A program made the position numbers and the translations under genes. Shown here in pieces: positions 31,490-40,716 of a DNA stretch of 64,000 nt (its first letter is position 1; each line of letters begins with the position of its first letter). The stretch covers positions 2,483,001 to 2,547,000 of the forward strand of contig NC_009943.1 in assembly GCF_000018405.1 (NCBI RefSeq). Reading direction: 5' to 3'. The notes beneath the pieces are model-generated. The model searched no databases. It was not told the origin of the DNA and worked only from the letters and a program-made list of their open reading frames with translations. This DNA comes from Desulfosudis oleivorans Hxd3 (GTDB lineage: Bacteria; Desulfobacterota; Desulfobacteria; Desulfobacterales; Desulfosudaceae).

Positions 31490-32647
31490 ATGAGCGACAA
31501 AGAAGCAGTTGAACAGAAATTCAAAAAGGCAGCGGGACTGATCTCAAGCGCGGGCATGATTCCCTTTGCGGTGACCGATACGCTTTTAGAGATCGTCAGG
31601 TTCTATCTGGATGAAGCGGATGCCGACTTTATCAATGCCGCCTTTGACGGTGCCAAATCCCTCTCCATAGACCAGCTCAAAGAGAAGACCGGTCTTTCGG
31701 AAGAGGAGATAACAGCCAGAACCGATTCGCTGGCCAAAAAAGGCATTCTGTTCAACCAGCCCAACAGCCGGGGCGTCATGGTTTACCGGTTGTTGCCCCT
31801 GATCCTGGTGGGGGCCTTTGAATATACCTTCATGAACAAATTGCCCGAGGGAAAAGAGCGGGAGCCGCTTGAAAAGATCGCAAAGCTTTATCACACCCTG
31901 CTGCAGGAGTTGCGGGATAACATGCAGCGCGGTTACGACAACCTGCTGCCGATCTTTGAGCAGCAGCCCCCGGTGGACCGGACCGTTCCCACTTTTACCA
32001 CGGAAACCGGCAACACCATTCAGATCAACAGGGCCATTGGGGCCGAAGACACCGTGCTGCCGGCCCAGACCGTTGAAGAAATCATCAACAAGTTTGACGA
32101 TATCGCCGTGGGCCACTGTTTCTGCCGGAACTACAACAAGGTGCTGGGCCATGACTGCGAAATTCATGCACCCGCCGAGGTCTGCTTTACCTTCGGCAAG
32201 TCCGCCCGCCACACCGTGGCCCAGGGGTTTGCCCGGCTGGTGTCAAAAGAGGAGGCCCTGGCCATCATGAAGCAGGCGGAAGAGGCCGGCCTGGTCCACA
32301 AAGCCTTTCACAACGGCTCGAATATCAGCAAGGAAGAAAACAGCATCTGCAACTGCTGCAAGGACTGCTGCGACACCTTTACCCTCTGGCGCAACGGCGC
32401 CACACCCATGATCAACTCCACCAACTACCTGTCCGTCATTGACGAGGACACGTGCACCGGCTGCGGCATCTGCGTGGAACGCTGCCCGGTGGATGCCATT
32501 GTGCTGGGCAGTGAGGGCACGGCGGTTCGCGAGGAAAAATACTGCATCGGCTGCGGCATCTGCGCCCGTTTCTGCCCCGAAGGGGCCATCTCCCTTCAGG
32601 AGGGCATGAGACGGGTTTATGTTCCGCCCCCACGCTTGAGAGCATAG
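31490..32647 (+). CDS. Cys-rich 4Fe-4S protein with winged-helix-like N-terminus (A)
   Basis: 385 residues. N-terminal helical part with a winged-helix-like unit (SIDQLKEKTGLSEEEITARTDSLAKKGILF, about 62-92). A central Cys-containing domain has CFCRNYNK...C...CFTFG and a striking CNCCKDCC cluster (about 287-294). Two C-terminal ferredoxin motifs, CTGCGICVERCP and CIGCGICARFCP, bind two 4Fe-4S clusters. A close relative follows at once. Such proteins are common in sulfate reducers and methanogens without a settled role. It may be an electron carrier or a redox sensor; neither is shown. Confidence 0.8.
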   Translation: MSDKEAVEQKFKKAAGLISSAGMIPFAVTDTLLEIVRFYLDEADADFINAAFDGAKSLSIDQLKEKTGLSEEEITARTDSLAKKGILFNQPNSRGVMVYRLLPLILVGAFEYTFMNKLPEGKEREPLEKIAKLYHTLLQELRDNMQRGYDNLLPIFEQQPPVDRTVPTFTTETGNTIQINRAIGAEDTVLPAQTVEEIINKFDDIAVGHCFCRNYNKVLGHDCEIHAPAEVCFTFGKSARHTVAQGFARLVSKEEALAIMKQAEEAGLVHKAFHNGSNISKEENSICNCCKDCCDTFTLWRNGATPMINSTNYLSVIDEDTCTGCGICVERCPVDAIVLGSEGTAVREEKYCIGCGICARFCPEGAISLQEGMRRVYVPPPRLRA

Positions 32648-32661
32648 AAAAGGAAGACACC

Positions 32662-33729
32662 ATGACAGACGACATCTACCGCGCCCTTCAACGCCAGCTG
32701 GAAACCTATTCCATGGGTTTTCCGGCAACAGACTCCGGTATTGAGATCAGGATCCTTAAATACCTGTTTTCCGAAGACGACGCCCGCCTGTTTACCGGCA
32801 TGACCCACCAGCTGGAAACCCCGGAGGCCGTTGCCGCCCGGCTGGGCCGGCCCGTGGACGAGCTGGCCGCACGGCTGGATGACATGGCTGAGCGGGGGCT
32901 GCTGTTCCGGCTGAAAAAAGAGAACGGCTCCCGATACGCGGCCATTCCCTTTGTTCACGGCCTGTTTGAATTTCAGGTCAAAACTCTGGACCGCGAGCTG
33001 TCCGAGATGGTCCAGATATACTTTGACGAGGCCTTTGACGCGGCCATGCAGAAAGGGGCCGACTATTTTCTGCGGCCCATTCCCGTGCAAAAGTCGCTTG
33101 ACGTCGCCCACAACGTGGCCAGCTATGAAGACGCCGTCAAAATTCTGGCGGACAAGCCGAAAATTATCGTTACTGACTGCATCTGCCGCAAGCGTACCCA
33201 GGTTATGGAAAAAGGGTGCGGCAAACAGCTGGAAGCCTGTTTCATGTTCGGTTCCATGGGCCAGTATTACCTGGACCGGAACATGGGCCGGGAGGTCTCT
33301 CTGGAAGAGGCCATCGCCATTCTGGACAAATGCCGGGAGGAGGGTCTTGTCACCCAGCCGGCCACGGCCCAGAACCCGGCCGGCATGTGCAACTGCTGCG
33401 GAGACTGCTGCGGGGTCCTGGTGGCCTTAAAAAAGCATCCCCGGCCGGCTGAGATTGTCTTTGCCAACCATTACGCTCAAGTTGATACCGATGAATGCAC
33501 CGGATGCGAAGCCTGCCTGGACCGGTGCCAGATGGGCGCCATTCGCCTCAATGCGGATGACGTAGCTGAAGTTGATCTGAACCGGTGCATCGGCTGCGGC
33601 CTGTGCGTGACTACCTGCCCCACCCAAGCCATCACCCTGGTTGCCAAACCGGAACCGGAACGGGTGGTGCCGCCGGTCACCATGATGGACCAGATGGTCG
33701 GCATGGCCCGCAAACGAGGCCTTATCTGA
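32662..33729 (+). CDS. Cys-rich 4Fe-4S protein, paralogue (B)
   Basis: 355 residues. Same plan as its upstream neighbour: N-terminal helical unit (VAARLGRPVDELAARLDDMAERGLLF), CICRKRTQ...C...CFMFG, CNCCGDCC and two ferredoxin motifs (CTGCEACLDRCQ, CIGCGLCVTTCP). The first ferredoxin motif has Gln where a Pro is usual. It starts 14 bases after the first gene, with GGAAG before the ATG, so they form one operon that arose by tandem duplication. Function unknown; a two-subunit electron-transfer complex is one possibility. Confidence 0.8.
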   Translation: MTDDIYRALQRQLETYSMGFPATDSGIEIRILKYLFSEDDARLFTGMTHQLETPEAVAARLGRPVDELAARLDDMAERGLLFRLKKENGSRYAAIPFVHGLFEFQVKTLDRELSEMVQIYFDEAFDAAMQKGADYFLRPIPVQKSLDVAHNVASYEDAVKILADKPKIIVTDCICRKRTQVMEKGCGKQLEACFMFGSMGQYYLDRNMGREVSLEEAIAILDKCREEGLVTQPATAQNPAGMCNCCGDCCGVLVALKKHPRPAEIVFANHYAQVDTDECTGCEACLDRCQMGAIRLNADDVAEVDLNRCIGCGLCVTTCPTQAITLVAKPEPERVVPPVTMMDQMVGMARKRGLI

Positions 33730-33966
33730 TAACGGCTCACTTTTGCGTTGATCCCCTGCCGCCGGCTTTACGCCATGCTATCGGCGTACAACCGGCCGCT
33801 TCGTAGCACAAAAAAGAAAATAACGAAACGCATGAGGAACTGCATTCACATATTATGATTACCCAAAAAGACCTGCCGTATGGTGGATAACGTTGAGTAA
33901 ATTTTCTACAACATGTGCGCGCAGGTACAGAATAAATTTCCACAGCAAAAAACATAGGGTTTTTGC

Positions 33967-33995
33967 TTGACAACATTTTCCCGGCCGCCTATACC
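33967..33995 (+). promoter_or_regulatory. Sigma70-type promoter for cobT
   Basis: TTGACA at 33967-33972, 17-base spacer, TATACC at 33990-33995, directly before the cobalamin riboswitch. The 240 bases before it (33730-33966) hold no gene that I can support. Confidence 0.65.
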
Positions 33996-34004
33996 CGTTT
34001 TAAA

Positions 34005-34185
34005 GACAGCAAGGTGCCGGGCCTGTTTTTTCGGGCCGGGGTAAAAGGAAAGATGGTGAAACTCCATCGCATGCCAGCCGTTGCCGTGACCGGGGACAAC
34101 GGCCGCACAATGCCACTCCGACAAAAATCGGGGGAAGGCGCGGCCCGCGAATGATCCGCCAGCCGGAAAGCCTGCCTGCTGCCAA
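34005..34185 (+). promoter_or_regulatory. Cobalamin (B12) riboswitch upstream of cobT
   Basis: It holds the conserved pieces in order: AAGGTGCCGGG near 34011, AAAGGAAAGATGGTGAAACTCC near 34043 (the core with GGTG-AAA-TCC), ATGCCACTCC near 34109, and AGCCGGAAAGCCTGCCTGCTG near 34161 (the B12-box end). Helical arms between them can be drawn (for example GGGCC/GGCCC near 34019-34037). cobT expression is therefore probably reduced by adenosylcobalamin. No clear terminator hairpin follows, so control may be at translation start. Confidence 0.85.
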
Positions 34186-34237
34186 ACCGGATTTTTGCTG
34201 GGCAAAATCCTTCTGAAATTTTATTCAGGAGGTATCC

Positions 34238-35368
34238 ATGCCAAAAAAAACACCATCCGCTGACACGCCTTTTATTCTTTCTGCTCTGGCTCCCGCCACC
34301 CTCTGCCGCGCCACCATTGACGCTGTTGCCTCGGTGGACACAACCCTGCTGGCCGACGCCGGCCGAAAAATCGACAACAAGACAAAACCCGCCGGCTCCC
34401 TGGGCCGGCTGGAAACCCTGGCCGTTCAAATGTGCCTGGTCCAGAACAGGCTGGACCCGGCCATTGGACAGAAAAACCTTTTTGTGTTTGCCGGGGACCA
34501 CGGGGTCACGGCGGAAGGGGTGTCCGCCTTTCCTTCAGAGGTCACGGTCCAGATGGTACTAAACTTTCTGGCCGGCGGGGCCGCCATCAATGTGCTGTGC
34601 CGTCACTACGGCATTGACATGAAGGTGGTGGACATGGGTGTGGCAGGGGCGTTTGAAGACCACCCGGACCTGGTCAAAAAGAAAGTGGCGCCGGGCACGG
34701 AAAACCTGGCCCGGCAGGTGGCTATGAGCGCCGACGCATTAAAAACGGCCCTGGAAAACGGCATGGCTGTTTTTCTGGAGGCCCACGCCCGAAAGCCCAT
34801 CGACATTGTGGGTATGGGCGAAATGGGCATCGGCAACACCACCCCGGCAACGGCCATCATCTGCGCCCTTACCGGCATCTCTCCGGCCGAGGCCACAGGC
34901 CGGGGCACCGGCGTGGACGACGACGGTTTGAAACGAAAGACCGCCGTGATTGAACAGGCCCTGAAACTTCATTGCCCGGATTCGAAAAACGGTTTTGAAG
35001 TGCTGCGCACCCTGGGCGGGTTTGAAATTGCGGGCATGGCCGGGGCCATTCTGGCCGCGGCGTCAAAACAGACCGCCGTGGTGCTGGACGGCGTGATTTC
35101 AACGGCCGCCGGGCTGGCGGCCTTTGTTATCTGTCCGTCGATCAAGGGGTTTCTGATCGCGGGGCACCGGTCCGTGGAACCGGCGCAAAAGGCGGCCCTG
35201 TCTTTTATCGGGCTTGAGCCGGTGCTGGATCTTCAAATGCGGCTGGGCGAAGGCACGGGCGCTGTCATGGCCATGGATGCGGTGGCAGCGGCCTGCAAGA
35301 TCATGACCCAGATGGCCTCCTTTGAAGGGGCCGGTGTGTCAACGGCTTCCGGCACGGCCACGGCATAG
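34238..35368 (+). CDS. cobT: Nicotinate-nucleotide-dimethylbenzimidazole phosphoribosyltransferase
   Basis: 376 residues. Family phrases: AGRKIDNKTKPAGSLGRLE, LFVFAGDHGVTAEGVSAFPSEVT, GGAAINVLCRHYGI, DIVGMGEMGIGNTTPATAI, GRGTGVDDDGLKRK and EPVLDLQMRLGEGTGAVMAMD, which carries the catalytic Glu region near the C-terminus. It activates the lower ligand base of cobalamin. An AGGAGG site lies six bases before the ATG. It sits alone behind the B12 riboswitch, which supports the call. About 20 residues longer at the N-terminus than the Salmonella enzyme. Confidence 0.96.
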   Translation: MPKKTPSADTPFILSALAPATLCRATIDAVASVDTTLLADAGRKIDNKTKPAGSLGRLETLAVQMCLVQNRLDPAIGQKNLFVFAGDHGVTAEGVSAFPSEVTVQMVLNFLAGGAAINVLCRHYGIDMKVVDMGVAGAFEDHPDLVKKKVAPGTENLARQVAMSADALKTALENGMAVFLEAHARKPIDIVGMGEMGIGNTTPATAIICALTGISPAEATGRGTGVDDDGLKRKTAVIEQALKLHCPDSKNGFEVLRTLGGFEIAGMAGAILAAASKQTAVVLDGVISTAAGLAAFVICPSIKGFLIAGHRSVEPAQKAALSFIGLEPVLDLQMRLGEGTGAVMAMDAVAAACKIMTQMASFEGAGVSTASGTATA

Positions 35369-35385
35369 TTCTTGCCATATTCGGG

Positions 35386-35586
35386 CTAAATATAACCGAG
35401 CATCATCAGGACCACGGGCACCAGGATTGCCAGCAGGATAATGATTCCCGGCGCAGTCAGGTAGGCCTGGTAAAGGGGCCGGCCCTGGGCACGGACCTGC
35501 CTGGCTTTTTTCAGAAACCAGTTGCCCAGGGAAATGGAGAGGACCAGCACCACGATCATTTTAAACAGCAGAATCCCTTTTTCCAC
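35386..35586 (-). CDS. Small two-helix membrane protein at the end of the Gld-like operon
   Basis: 66 residues. Transmembrane helices at about 4-22 and 44-64 with a basic loop (KKARQVRAQGR) between. It starts six bases behind the stop of the DUF4340 gene, so it is the last gene of that operon. Family not recognised. Converges with cobT; the gap to it is 17 bases. Confidence 0.6.
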   Translation of the reverse strand: MEKGILLFKMIVVLVLSISLGNWFLKKARQVRAQGRPLYQAYLTAPGIIILLAILVPVVLMMLGYI

Positions 35587-35592
35587 AGCAGG

Positions 35593-36528
35593 TTACTCCT
35601 TTGCGTCCGGTGTGTCTTCGGCACCGGGCGCCAGGCCGGACACGGTTTTAAAAAGATTTTCAACAGTGTCCGCGGAAAGAAGAAAACCCAGGTCGGTTCT
35701 GGAGGAACGGGCCGGATAATTGCTGCCGTCGGCCGCTTTGGGCGGGAACACCGACAGTGTATGGGCGTTTTCATCCATCAGCGTGACGGTAAGAACCGGT
35801 TCTCCCGGGTTTTCCGGCCCGGCCGTCTCCCGGTATGTGATGCACTCCAGGCGTAAAATCGCGTCCAAAAAACCCGACACGGCACTCGGGTCCACCGTCT
35901 CTCCTTCGTCCGTGATCCACAGGGTATCTTCGGCCGCGCTTTTTACCAGGGTCCGGCTTTCACCCGCCTGTTCCACCGTGATCCGGGTAAGGGTTGCCCT
36001 GTCGACATCCAGCACCCGCCTGTCGGTCAGTGCGTCGGCGGTTTTATCAAAAATACCGGAAAGCCGGCCCCTGGCATGATAGATACGGGGGTCCTCATCA
36101 ATTCGCACAAAGGTGTGGTTGTGGGAAGGCGCGGTTTTGCCCACGGCAATGGTGCGAAGCGGTTTTCCGTCCGGGGCCGAAGCGGTCACCGTCACGGCCT
36201 TGTCCGCTGACAGGTCGTAACGGACAAGATCGTCCCGCTCCGACACCAGGGTGGTAAGGGCAAGATCAGAGACGGCTTCCACCATGCGGACCGTATCCGC
36301 CGGTTTTGCAGGCGCCCCGGAGGGCAAGAACCAGACATTCCCCTTTTTTTCAAGAACAAGGGGGGCCTGTTCAGGTGCCCGCACTTCGATGCGCGCGATC
36401 TGCTCCTTTTTCAGGCCCCCGGTGTCGGGCAGCTCATAGAGCACCCGATCGCTGTTTCTAAACCAGAGAAACAGGGAGAGCCCCGCAATCAGGGCCACCA
36501 GCACCAGATATTCGGTTTTGATTTTCAT
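35593..36528 (-). CDS. DUF4340 domain protein
   Basis: 311 residues. One N-terminal transmembrane anchor (about 7-22, YLVLVALIAGLSLFLWF). The beta-rich extracytoplasmic part has the family pattern IARIEVRAPEQAPLVLEKKGNVWFL, a DTVRMVEAVSDL helix and RVLDVDRATLTRITVE. DUF4340 proteins are often encoded behind GldF/GldG-type ABC transporter genes, exactly as here. The role is unknown, probably an accessory of that transporter. It follows the gldG-like gene by 96 bases. Confidence 0.85.
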   Translation of the reverse strand: MKIKTEYLVLVALIAGLSLFLWFRNSDRVLYELPDTGGLKKEQIARIEVRAPEQAPLVLEKKGNVWFLPSGAPAKPADTVRMVEAVSDLALTTLVSERDDLVRYDLSADKAVTVTASAPDGKPLRTIAVGKTAPSHNHTFVRIDEDPRIYHARGRLSGIFDKTADALTDRRVLDVDRATLTRITVEQAGESRTLVKSAAEDTLWITDEGETVDPSAVSGFLDAILRLECITYRETAGPENPGEPVLTVTLMDENAHTLSVFPPKAADGSNYPARSSRTDLGFLLSADTVENLFKTVSGLAPGAEDTPDAKE

Positions 36529-36624
36529 CCTGCCTCACCTTTATGCCAATGTCGTCCGCACAGGCCCGCCTGGATTGTTCAATCCGTCGGGCAGCAACAG
36601 CAATTACCGTGTTGCCGCAAGTGG

Positions 36625-38820
36625 CTATGCCGCAAACCGCCGGGCGATCCGTTTTTTGCGGATCGACCGGGCCAGCAGCACCACCAGGCCGGCAATCACC
36701 ACCAGCACGGGCAGCCCGATGATGTTAAACCCCTTGATGGCCGTGCGTATGGTGGCGGACACGTCGTTTAACGGGTTGTAAGTCTGCTGCTTGCTTCGCA
36801 GCAGGGCCACGGCTTCCCGCTCGTTCAGGGCATCTATCACGTTGGCCAGAAACACGGCGTTGGGCACCCTGCCCTCCCGGTCCACCATGTAGTCCCGCAG
36901 CGGATGCGAAGACCCCATCACAAAAATTTTTCCGGGCCGCCCCTTTTCAATGACCGTGCCAATGGCCTCCACAGCCGGCCCTTTGCCTGCCGGCGCGGCC
37001 GTGTCGTCTTCTGCTTCCGGCTCATCCTCCGACGGCTTTACGGGCACCGGTTTTCCGGCAAAATAGCTGGGGAACTCCCCTTTCAACAGGCAGGCCAGCA
37101 GAAAGCTCTCTCTTTCGGCATCCGGTCCCGGAGGCCTCAGAAACATGGGGTTTAAGTTGATCCGGCCCTTCTGCTCCCACGACTGGTCGCTGGAGGAGAA
37201 CAGGGGCGTGGCCGCGATGCCGTTTTGCTCCAGTTTTTCTTCCTGCAGAACCAGGGGCGCGTTCTGCATGGCCACCAGCCCCCGAATGTTTTTCATGAAG
37301 CCGGGCTCATGGTTGATGTATTCATTTTTGATCAGCGGCGCGAAATAGATGGGCTGCTCGCCCCCGCCCATGCGCGGATCCACGGGCTGTTTAAAGCAGG
37401 ATTCGTCCATCACCACGGAGGGTTCCAGGGTCACGCCGTAATGGGCCAGAAGTTGTTCAAGCCCGGTCTCCAGGGGCACATAGGCCGGCTGGGCATAGGG
37501 AGAGGGCCTTCCCTGGGGATAGACCTCCTTAAAGGGATCCAGAAAAACCGCCAGGCTGTGTCCCCGCATCAGGTACTGGTCGATCTGGAACAGCTCATAG
37601 TCGGAAAAAGGCTCGGTGGGTCCGGCGATCACCAGGCAGGCAAAGGCGGCGTCATCCAGTCCTTCAGTTGCAAGATCCAGAGAACGGATGGTGTAGTTTT
37701 CCGAAACCTGGGCCCGAAAGTTGGCCGATGAGGTGCTGCTGTCCGGCTGAAAGGGGTTGGCCATGTCCGGGGATACCCCCTGAAGGGTGCCGTGACCGGC
37801 CAGAAACCCGATATCGTCATTGATGCCCACCAGGGACTCAATGGACCGGTCCAGCAGATCCTCGGTCTCTTCGGCATCGGGCATGGAATACCGGGTGCCG
37901 AAGATGGGCAGCTCCACCACGTTGAGCAGCGGCAGGGAAAGCCGCCGCTGTTTTTGGGTCAGTACCAGGCCGATGGCCCCCTCCCCCTCGGGAATCGATT
38001 TCCCGGCGCGCTGGGGAATCTCGGGCCATTTCAGGTGAATCAGGTCCAGGTCGTCGATCCCGTCGGCCCGGCCGGTTTCAGTGGACAGGTCAACGGTTTC
38101 AAACGCGATGGCGTCAAACAGCCGGGCATTTAAGCGGTCTGTGATCTCCTTCATGGTGCCGGGCAGTTCCCGCAGGTTGTTGATCTCCAGGTAGGGCGCC
38201 ACCGCGTACAGCGAGGATGAGAGATACAGGGTGGCGTTTACCGGCGCGTCCAGGTCGGCAAAAGCGCTCACCTTGCGGGTGAGCCTGGAGATGGCCGTGG
38301 TGATCCGGTATTCCAGGCCGTCGATGGTGGAGACCGGGTCGATCTTTTCCACCATGTCGCCGTAGATGATCACCATTCCCATGTAGGCCTTCTGGAACTT
38401 GACCTCGTCGGCCTCCACGTTTCGCACCTGCACCGGGTAAATGCCGTAGTCATTGGCCAGGGCCTGGTTTTCCGCCACCGGTTCACCGGTCTGGCCCTCT
38501 TTGGGCGTGACATCATGAAACTGGTAGGAAAGATGCCGGTCCGCGTAAAGGGCGTAGGACCCCAGAAGGTCGTGCAGGTACCGTTCCGTGGCATTGTGGG
38601 GCGGCGGCAGGTTTTTCGTGAAAAAGACCTTGATGGTCAGGGGGCCGGAGACCCGGGCCAGGGCCTGTTTCGAGGCGTCTGACAGGGAGTACTTGTTGTC
38701 CGCGGTCAGGTCGGCCCGAAAAAAGAAAGAGGCCCCGGCAATGTTGAGCAGCACTACCACCGCAAGGTAAAGACCGAACTTTATGTATCGTTGCGTCCGT
38801 CTGGCTTTTTCCATCCGCAA
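36625..38820 (-). CDS. GldG-like ABC transporter auxiliary protein
   Basis: 731 residues. N-terminal transmembrane helix (about 15-33) and another near the C-terminus (about 700-722), followed by a basic tail. The large periplasmic part has the Gld/ABC_transp_aux phrases NKYSLSDASKQALARVSGPLTIKVFFTKNLPPPHNATERYLHDLL and GYLVIAGPTEPFSDYELFQIDQYLMRGHSLAVFLDP-like text. In the gliding Bacteroidetes this protein works with GldA and GldF; in this lineage the function is not known. It starts six bases behind the permease gene stop. Confidence 0.85.
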   Translation of the reverse strand: MRMEKARRTQRYIKFGLYLAVVVLLNIAGASFFFRADLTADNKYSLSDASKQALARVSGPLTIKVFFTKNLPPPHNATERYLHDLLGSYALYADRHLSYQFHDVTPKEGQTGEPVAENQALANDYGIYPVQVRNVEADEVKFQKAYMGMVIIYGDMVEKIDPVSTIDGLEYRITTAISRLTRKVSAFADLDAPVNATLYLSSSLYAVAPYLEINNLRELPGTMKEITDRLNARLFDAIAFETVDLSTETGRADGIDDLDLIHLKWPEIPQRAGKSIPEGEGAIGLVLTQKQRRLSLPLLNVVELPIFGTRYSMPDAEETEDLLDRSIESLVGINDDIGFLAGHGTLQGVSPDMANPFQPDSSTSSANFRAQVSENYTIRSLDLATEGLDDAAFACLVIAGPTEPFSDYELFQIDQYLMRGHSLAVFLDPFKEVYPQGRPSPYAQPAYVPLETGLEQLLAHYGVTLEPSVVMDESCFKQPVDPRMGGGEQPIYFAPLIKNEYINHEPGFMKNIRGLVAMQNAPLVLQEEKLEQNGIAATPLFSSSDQSWEQKGRINLNPMFLRPPGPDAERESFLLACLLKGEFPSYFAGKPVPVKPSEDEPEAEDDTAAPAGKGPAVEAIGTVIEKGRPGKIFVMGSSHPLRDYMVDREGRVPNAVFLANVIDALNEREAVALLRSKQQTYNPLNDVSATIRTAIKGFNIIGLPVLVVIAGLVVLLARSIRKKRIARRFAA

Positions 38821-38826
38821 AGTCCC

Positions 38827-39531
38827 CTATTGTTTTTCACACAGCACAAGATAGGCGCCATAGAGCGACACAAAGGCCACGCTTAAAAAATAAAGAATGT
38901 CCCGGCTGTCGACCACGCCCTTGGCGATGTTGTCAAAATGGGCCCCGGCGGAAAGATAACCGGCCACGCCCATCACGCTGTCGGGCAGGAAAAAAAGCAT
39001 GGCGTCCAGCAGGGTCAGCACAAAGCAGACCGCCGCGGCAATGATAAAGGCCACGATCTGGCTTTTTGTCAGGGCCGAGGCAAACAGCCCCACCGCCGCA
39101 TAGGCCGCGCCCAGCAGGAGTGCCCCGATATAACCGCCGGCCGCTGCCCCCCAGTCCAGGTCCCCCACCAGGGAAACCGACACGGCATACATCACCGTGG
39201 GCGCCAGCATGATCGCCACAAAGGCCGATGCCGCGGCCAGCTTGGCGGCCAGCACCTGGCCCAGGTTCACCGGCAGGGTCATGAGCAGCTCATAGGAGCC
39301 GGAATGGAGCTCTTCGGCAAACAGTTTCATGGTGACCGCGGGCACCACAAAAGAGAGGACATAAGGCAGCATGCCGAAAAAGGCCCGCAGCGTGGCCTGG
39401 CCCTGGAGAAAAAAGGGCGAAAAGAAAAACCACCCGGTCACCAGCAGGAAAACCGTGATCACGATATAGGCCACCGGTGAAACAAAATAGGCCTTAAACT
39501 CGCGCCTGAAGATGTGCCACACCTCTGCCAT
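38827..39531 (-). CDS. GldF-like ABC transporter permease
   Basis: 234 residues from the ATG that follows the ATPase stop by one base; an earlier in-frame Met overlaps that gene and is disfavoured. It begins MAEVWHIFRREFKAYFVSPVAYIVITVFLLVTGWFFF, the typical opening of ABC-2 permeases of the Gld type, and has about six transmembrane segments (FVVPAVTMKLFAEELHSGSYELLMTLPV lies between the second and third). It forms the membrane part of the transporter with the ATPase upstream. Confidence 0.88.
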   Translation of the reverse strand: MAEVWHIFRREFKAYFVSPVAYIVITVFLLVTGWFFFSPFFLQGQATLRAFFGMLPYVLSFVVPAVTMKLFAEELHSGSYELLMTLPVNLGQVLAAKLAAASAFVAIMLAPTVMYAVSVSLVGDLDWGAAAGGYIGALLLGAAYAAVGLFASALTKSQIVAFIIAAAVCFVLTLLDAMLFFLPDSVMGVAGYLSAGAHFDNIAKGVVDSRDILYFLSVAFVSLYGAYLVLCEKQ

Positions 39532-39532
39532 G

Positions 39533-40483
39533 TCATGCCTCCGTGGTGAGTTTCCGGAAAATGTGTTCAAGGCCCTGGGTCTCGCCGTAAAACTCCAGCA
39601 GGTCCCAATCGGTCTGCCGGATATGGGCGTAAATAACCCGGCGCGGGTCCGGGTCGGGCGCGCAGACCAGCTTCAGCCGCACCACCCCGGACGGGTCGGA
39701 CGGGTCGGACGGCTGGACCTGAACGTCCTGAACGCCTTTGACGCCGGCCAGCCCGACTTTTGCCGTCTCCGGGTCAGCCCCGGCCAGGGAGAGAAAAAGC
39801 GCCCGGTCTCCGCCGGCTTCGGCGATCAACTCCCCGGTGGCCTGGTCGGCCACGATTCTCCCCTTGTCGATAATCACGATGCGGTCGCAGGTGGCTTCGG
39901 CCTCGCTTAGAATATGAGTGGAAAAAATGATGGTCTTTTCCTTTCCGGCCTGCCGGATGATGTCGCGAATCTCCACGATCTGGTTGGGATCCAGGCCCGA
40001 AGTGGGTTCATCCAGCACCAGGATCTCGGGATCGTGGATCATGGCGTGGGCCAGGCCCACCCGCTGGCGGAACCCCTTGGAGAGCTCGGCCACCGGCTGG
40101 TGCATCACCGGTTGGAGACCGCACATTCCCGCGACCCGGGAAATGCGGTCACTCTGCTCCTCCCTGCGAATGCCCCGGACATCGGCCACGTAGACCAGGT
40201 AATCATACACCAGCATGTCGTCGTAAACCGGGGCCGCCTCAGGCAGGTAGCCCATGAGACGCTTGATGGCCGGCATATCATTATGGATGGAAAGGCCGTT
40301 GACCGTGATGTCGCCCGACGTGGGCCGCAGAAACCCGGTGAGCATGCGCAGCGTGGTGGTTTTGCCCGCCCCGTTGGGCCCCAGCAGGCCCACGATCTCG
40401 CCTTTTTCAATCTTCAGGCTAATGCCGTTGACCGCGCACAGATCGCCGTAATACCGTGTCAGCTGGTTTACCTGTATCATCAT
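39533..40483 (-). CDS. GldA-like ABC transporter ATPase
   Basis: 316 residues. Two adjacent ATG codons; the first has GGAG five bases upstream. Walker A GPNGAGKTT (about residue 38), Q-loop YLPEAAPVYDDM, signature LSKGFRQRVGLAHAM, Walker B ILVLDEPTSGLDPNQI and switch His in IIFSTHILSEAEA. The C-terminal extension of about 90 residues is usual for this group. First gene of the operon ATPase-permease-GldG-DUF4340-small membrane protein. Confidence 0.9.
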   Translation of the reverse strand: MMIQVNQLTRYYGDLCAVNGISLKIEKGEIVGLLGPNGAGKTTTLRMLTGFLRPTSGDITVNGLSIHNDMPAIKRLMGYLPEAAPVYDDMLVYDYLVYVADVRGIRREEQSDRISRVAGMCGLQPVMHQPVAELSKGFRQRVGLAHAMIHDPEILVLDEPTSGLDPNQIVEIRDIIRQAGKEKTIIFSTHILSEAEATCDRIVIIDKGRIVADQATGELIAEAGGDRALFLSLAGADPETAKVGLAGVKGVQDVQVQPSDPSDPSGVVRLKLVCAPDPDPRRVIYAHIRQTDWDLLEFYGETQGLEHIFRKLTTEA

Positions 40484-40536
40484 CAATGCTCCATGAAATC
40501 CGGCAGGAAACAGCCGCCGCATTGTGTTTTCGAATA

Positions 40537-40565
40537 CTATTAACCATTGATATCAAAGGTGTCAA
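40537..40565 (-). promoter_or_regulatory. Candidate promoter of the Gld-like operon
   Basis: Minus-strand TTGACA (plus 40560-40565), 17-base spacer, TAATAG (plus 40537-40542). The -35 is perfect, the -10 is weak. Confidence 0.45.
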
Positions 40566-40716
40566 GAGGTGAATCGGCAAAAACAAGGGCTTTGAGTGGC
40601 ACAAAAACCGGCCCGGTTTTGCCAACCCGGCCGGCCTTTTCTCCACGGGTAAGGCCTGGTGGTCGCTTTCGCGCCCGTCATTGCCCGGCATCGTCTCTCT
40701 GTTACCGTTCCTTTGC

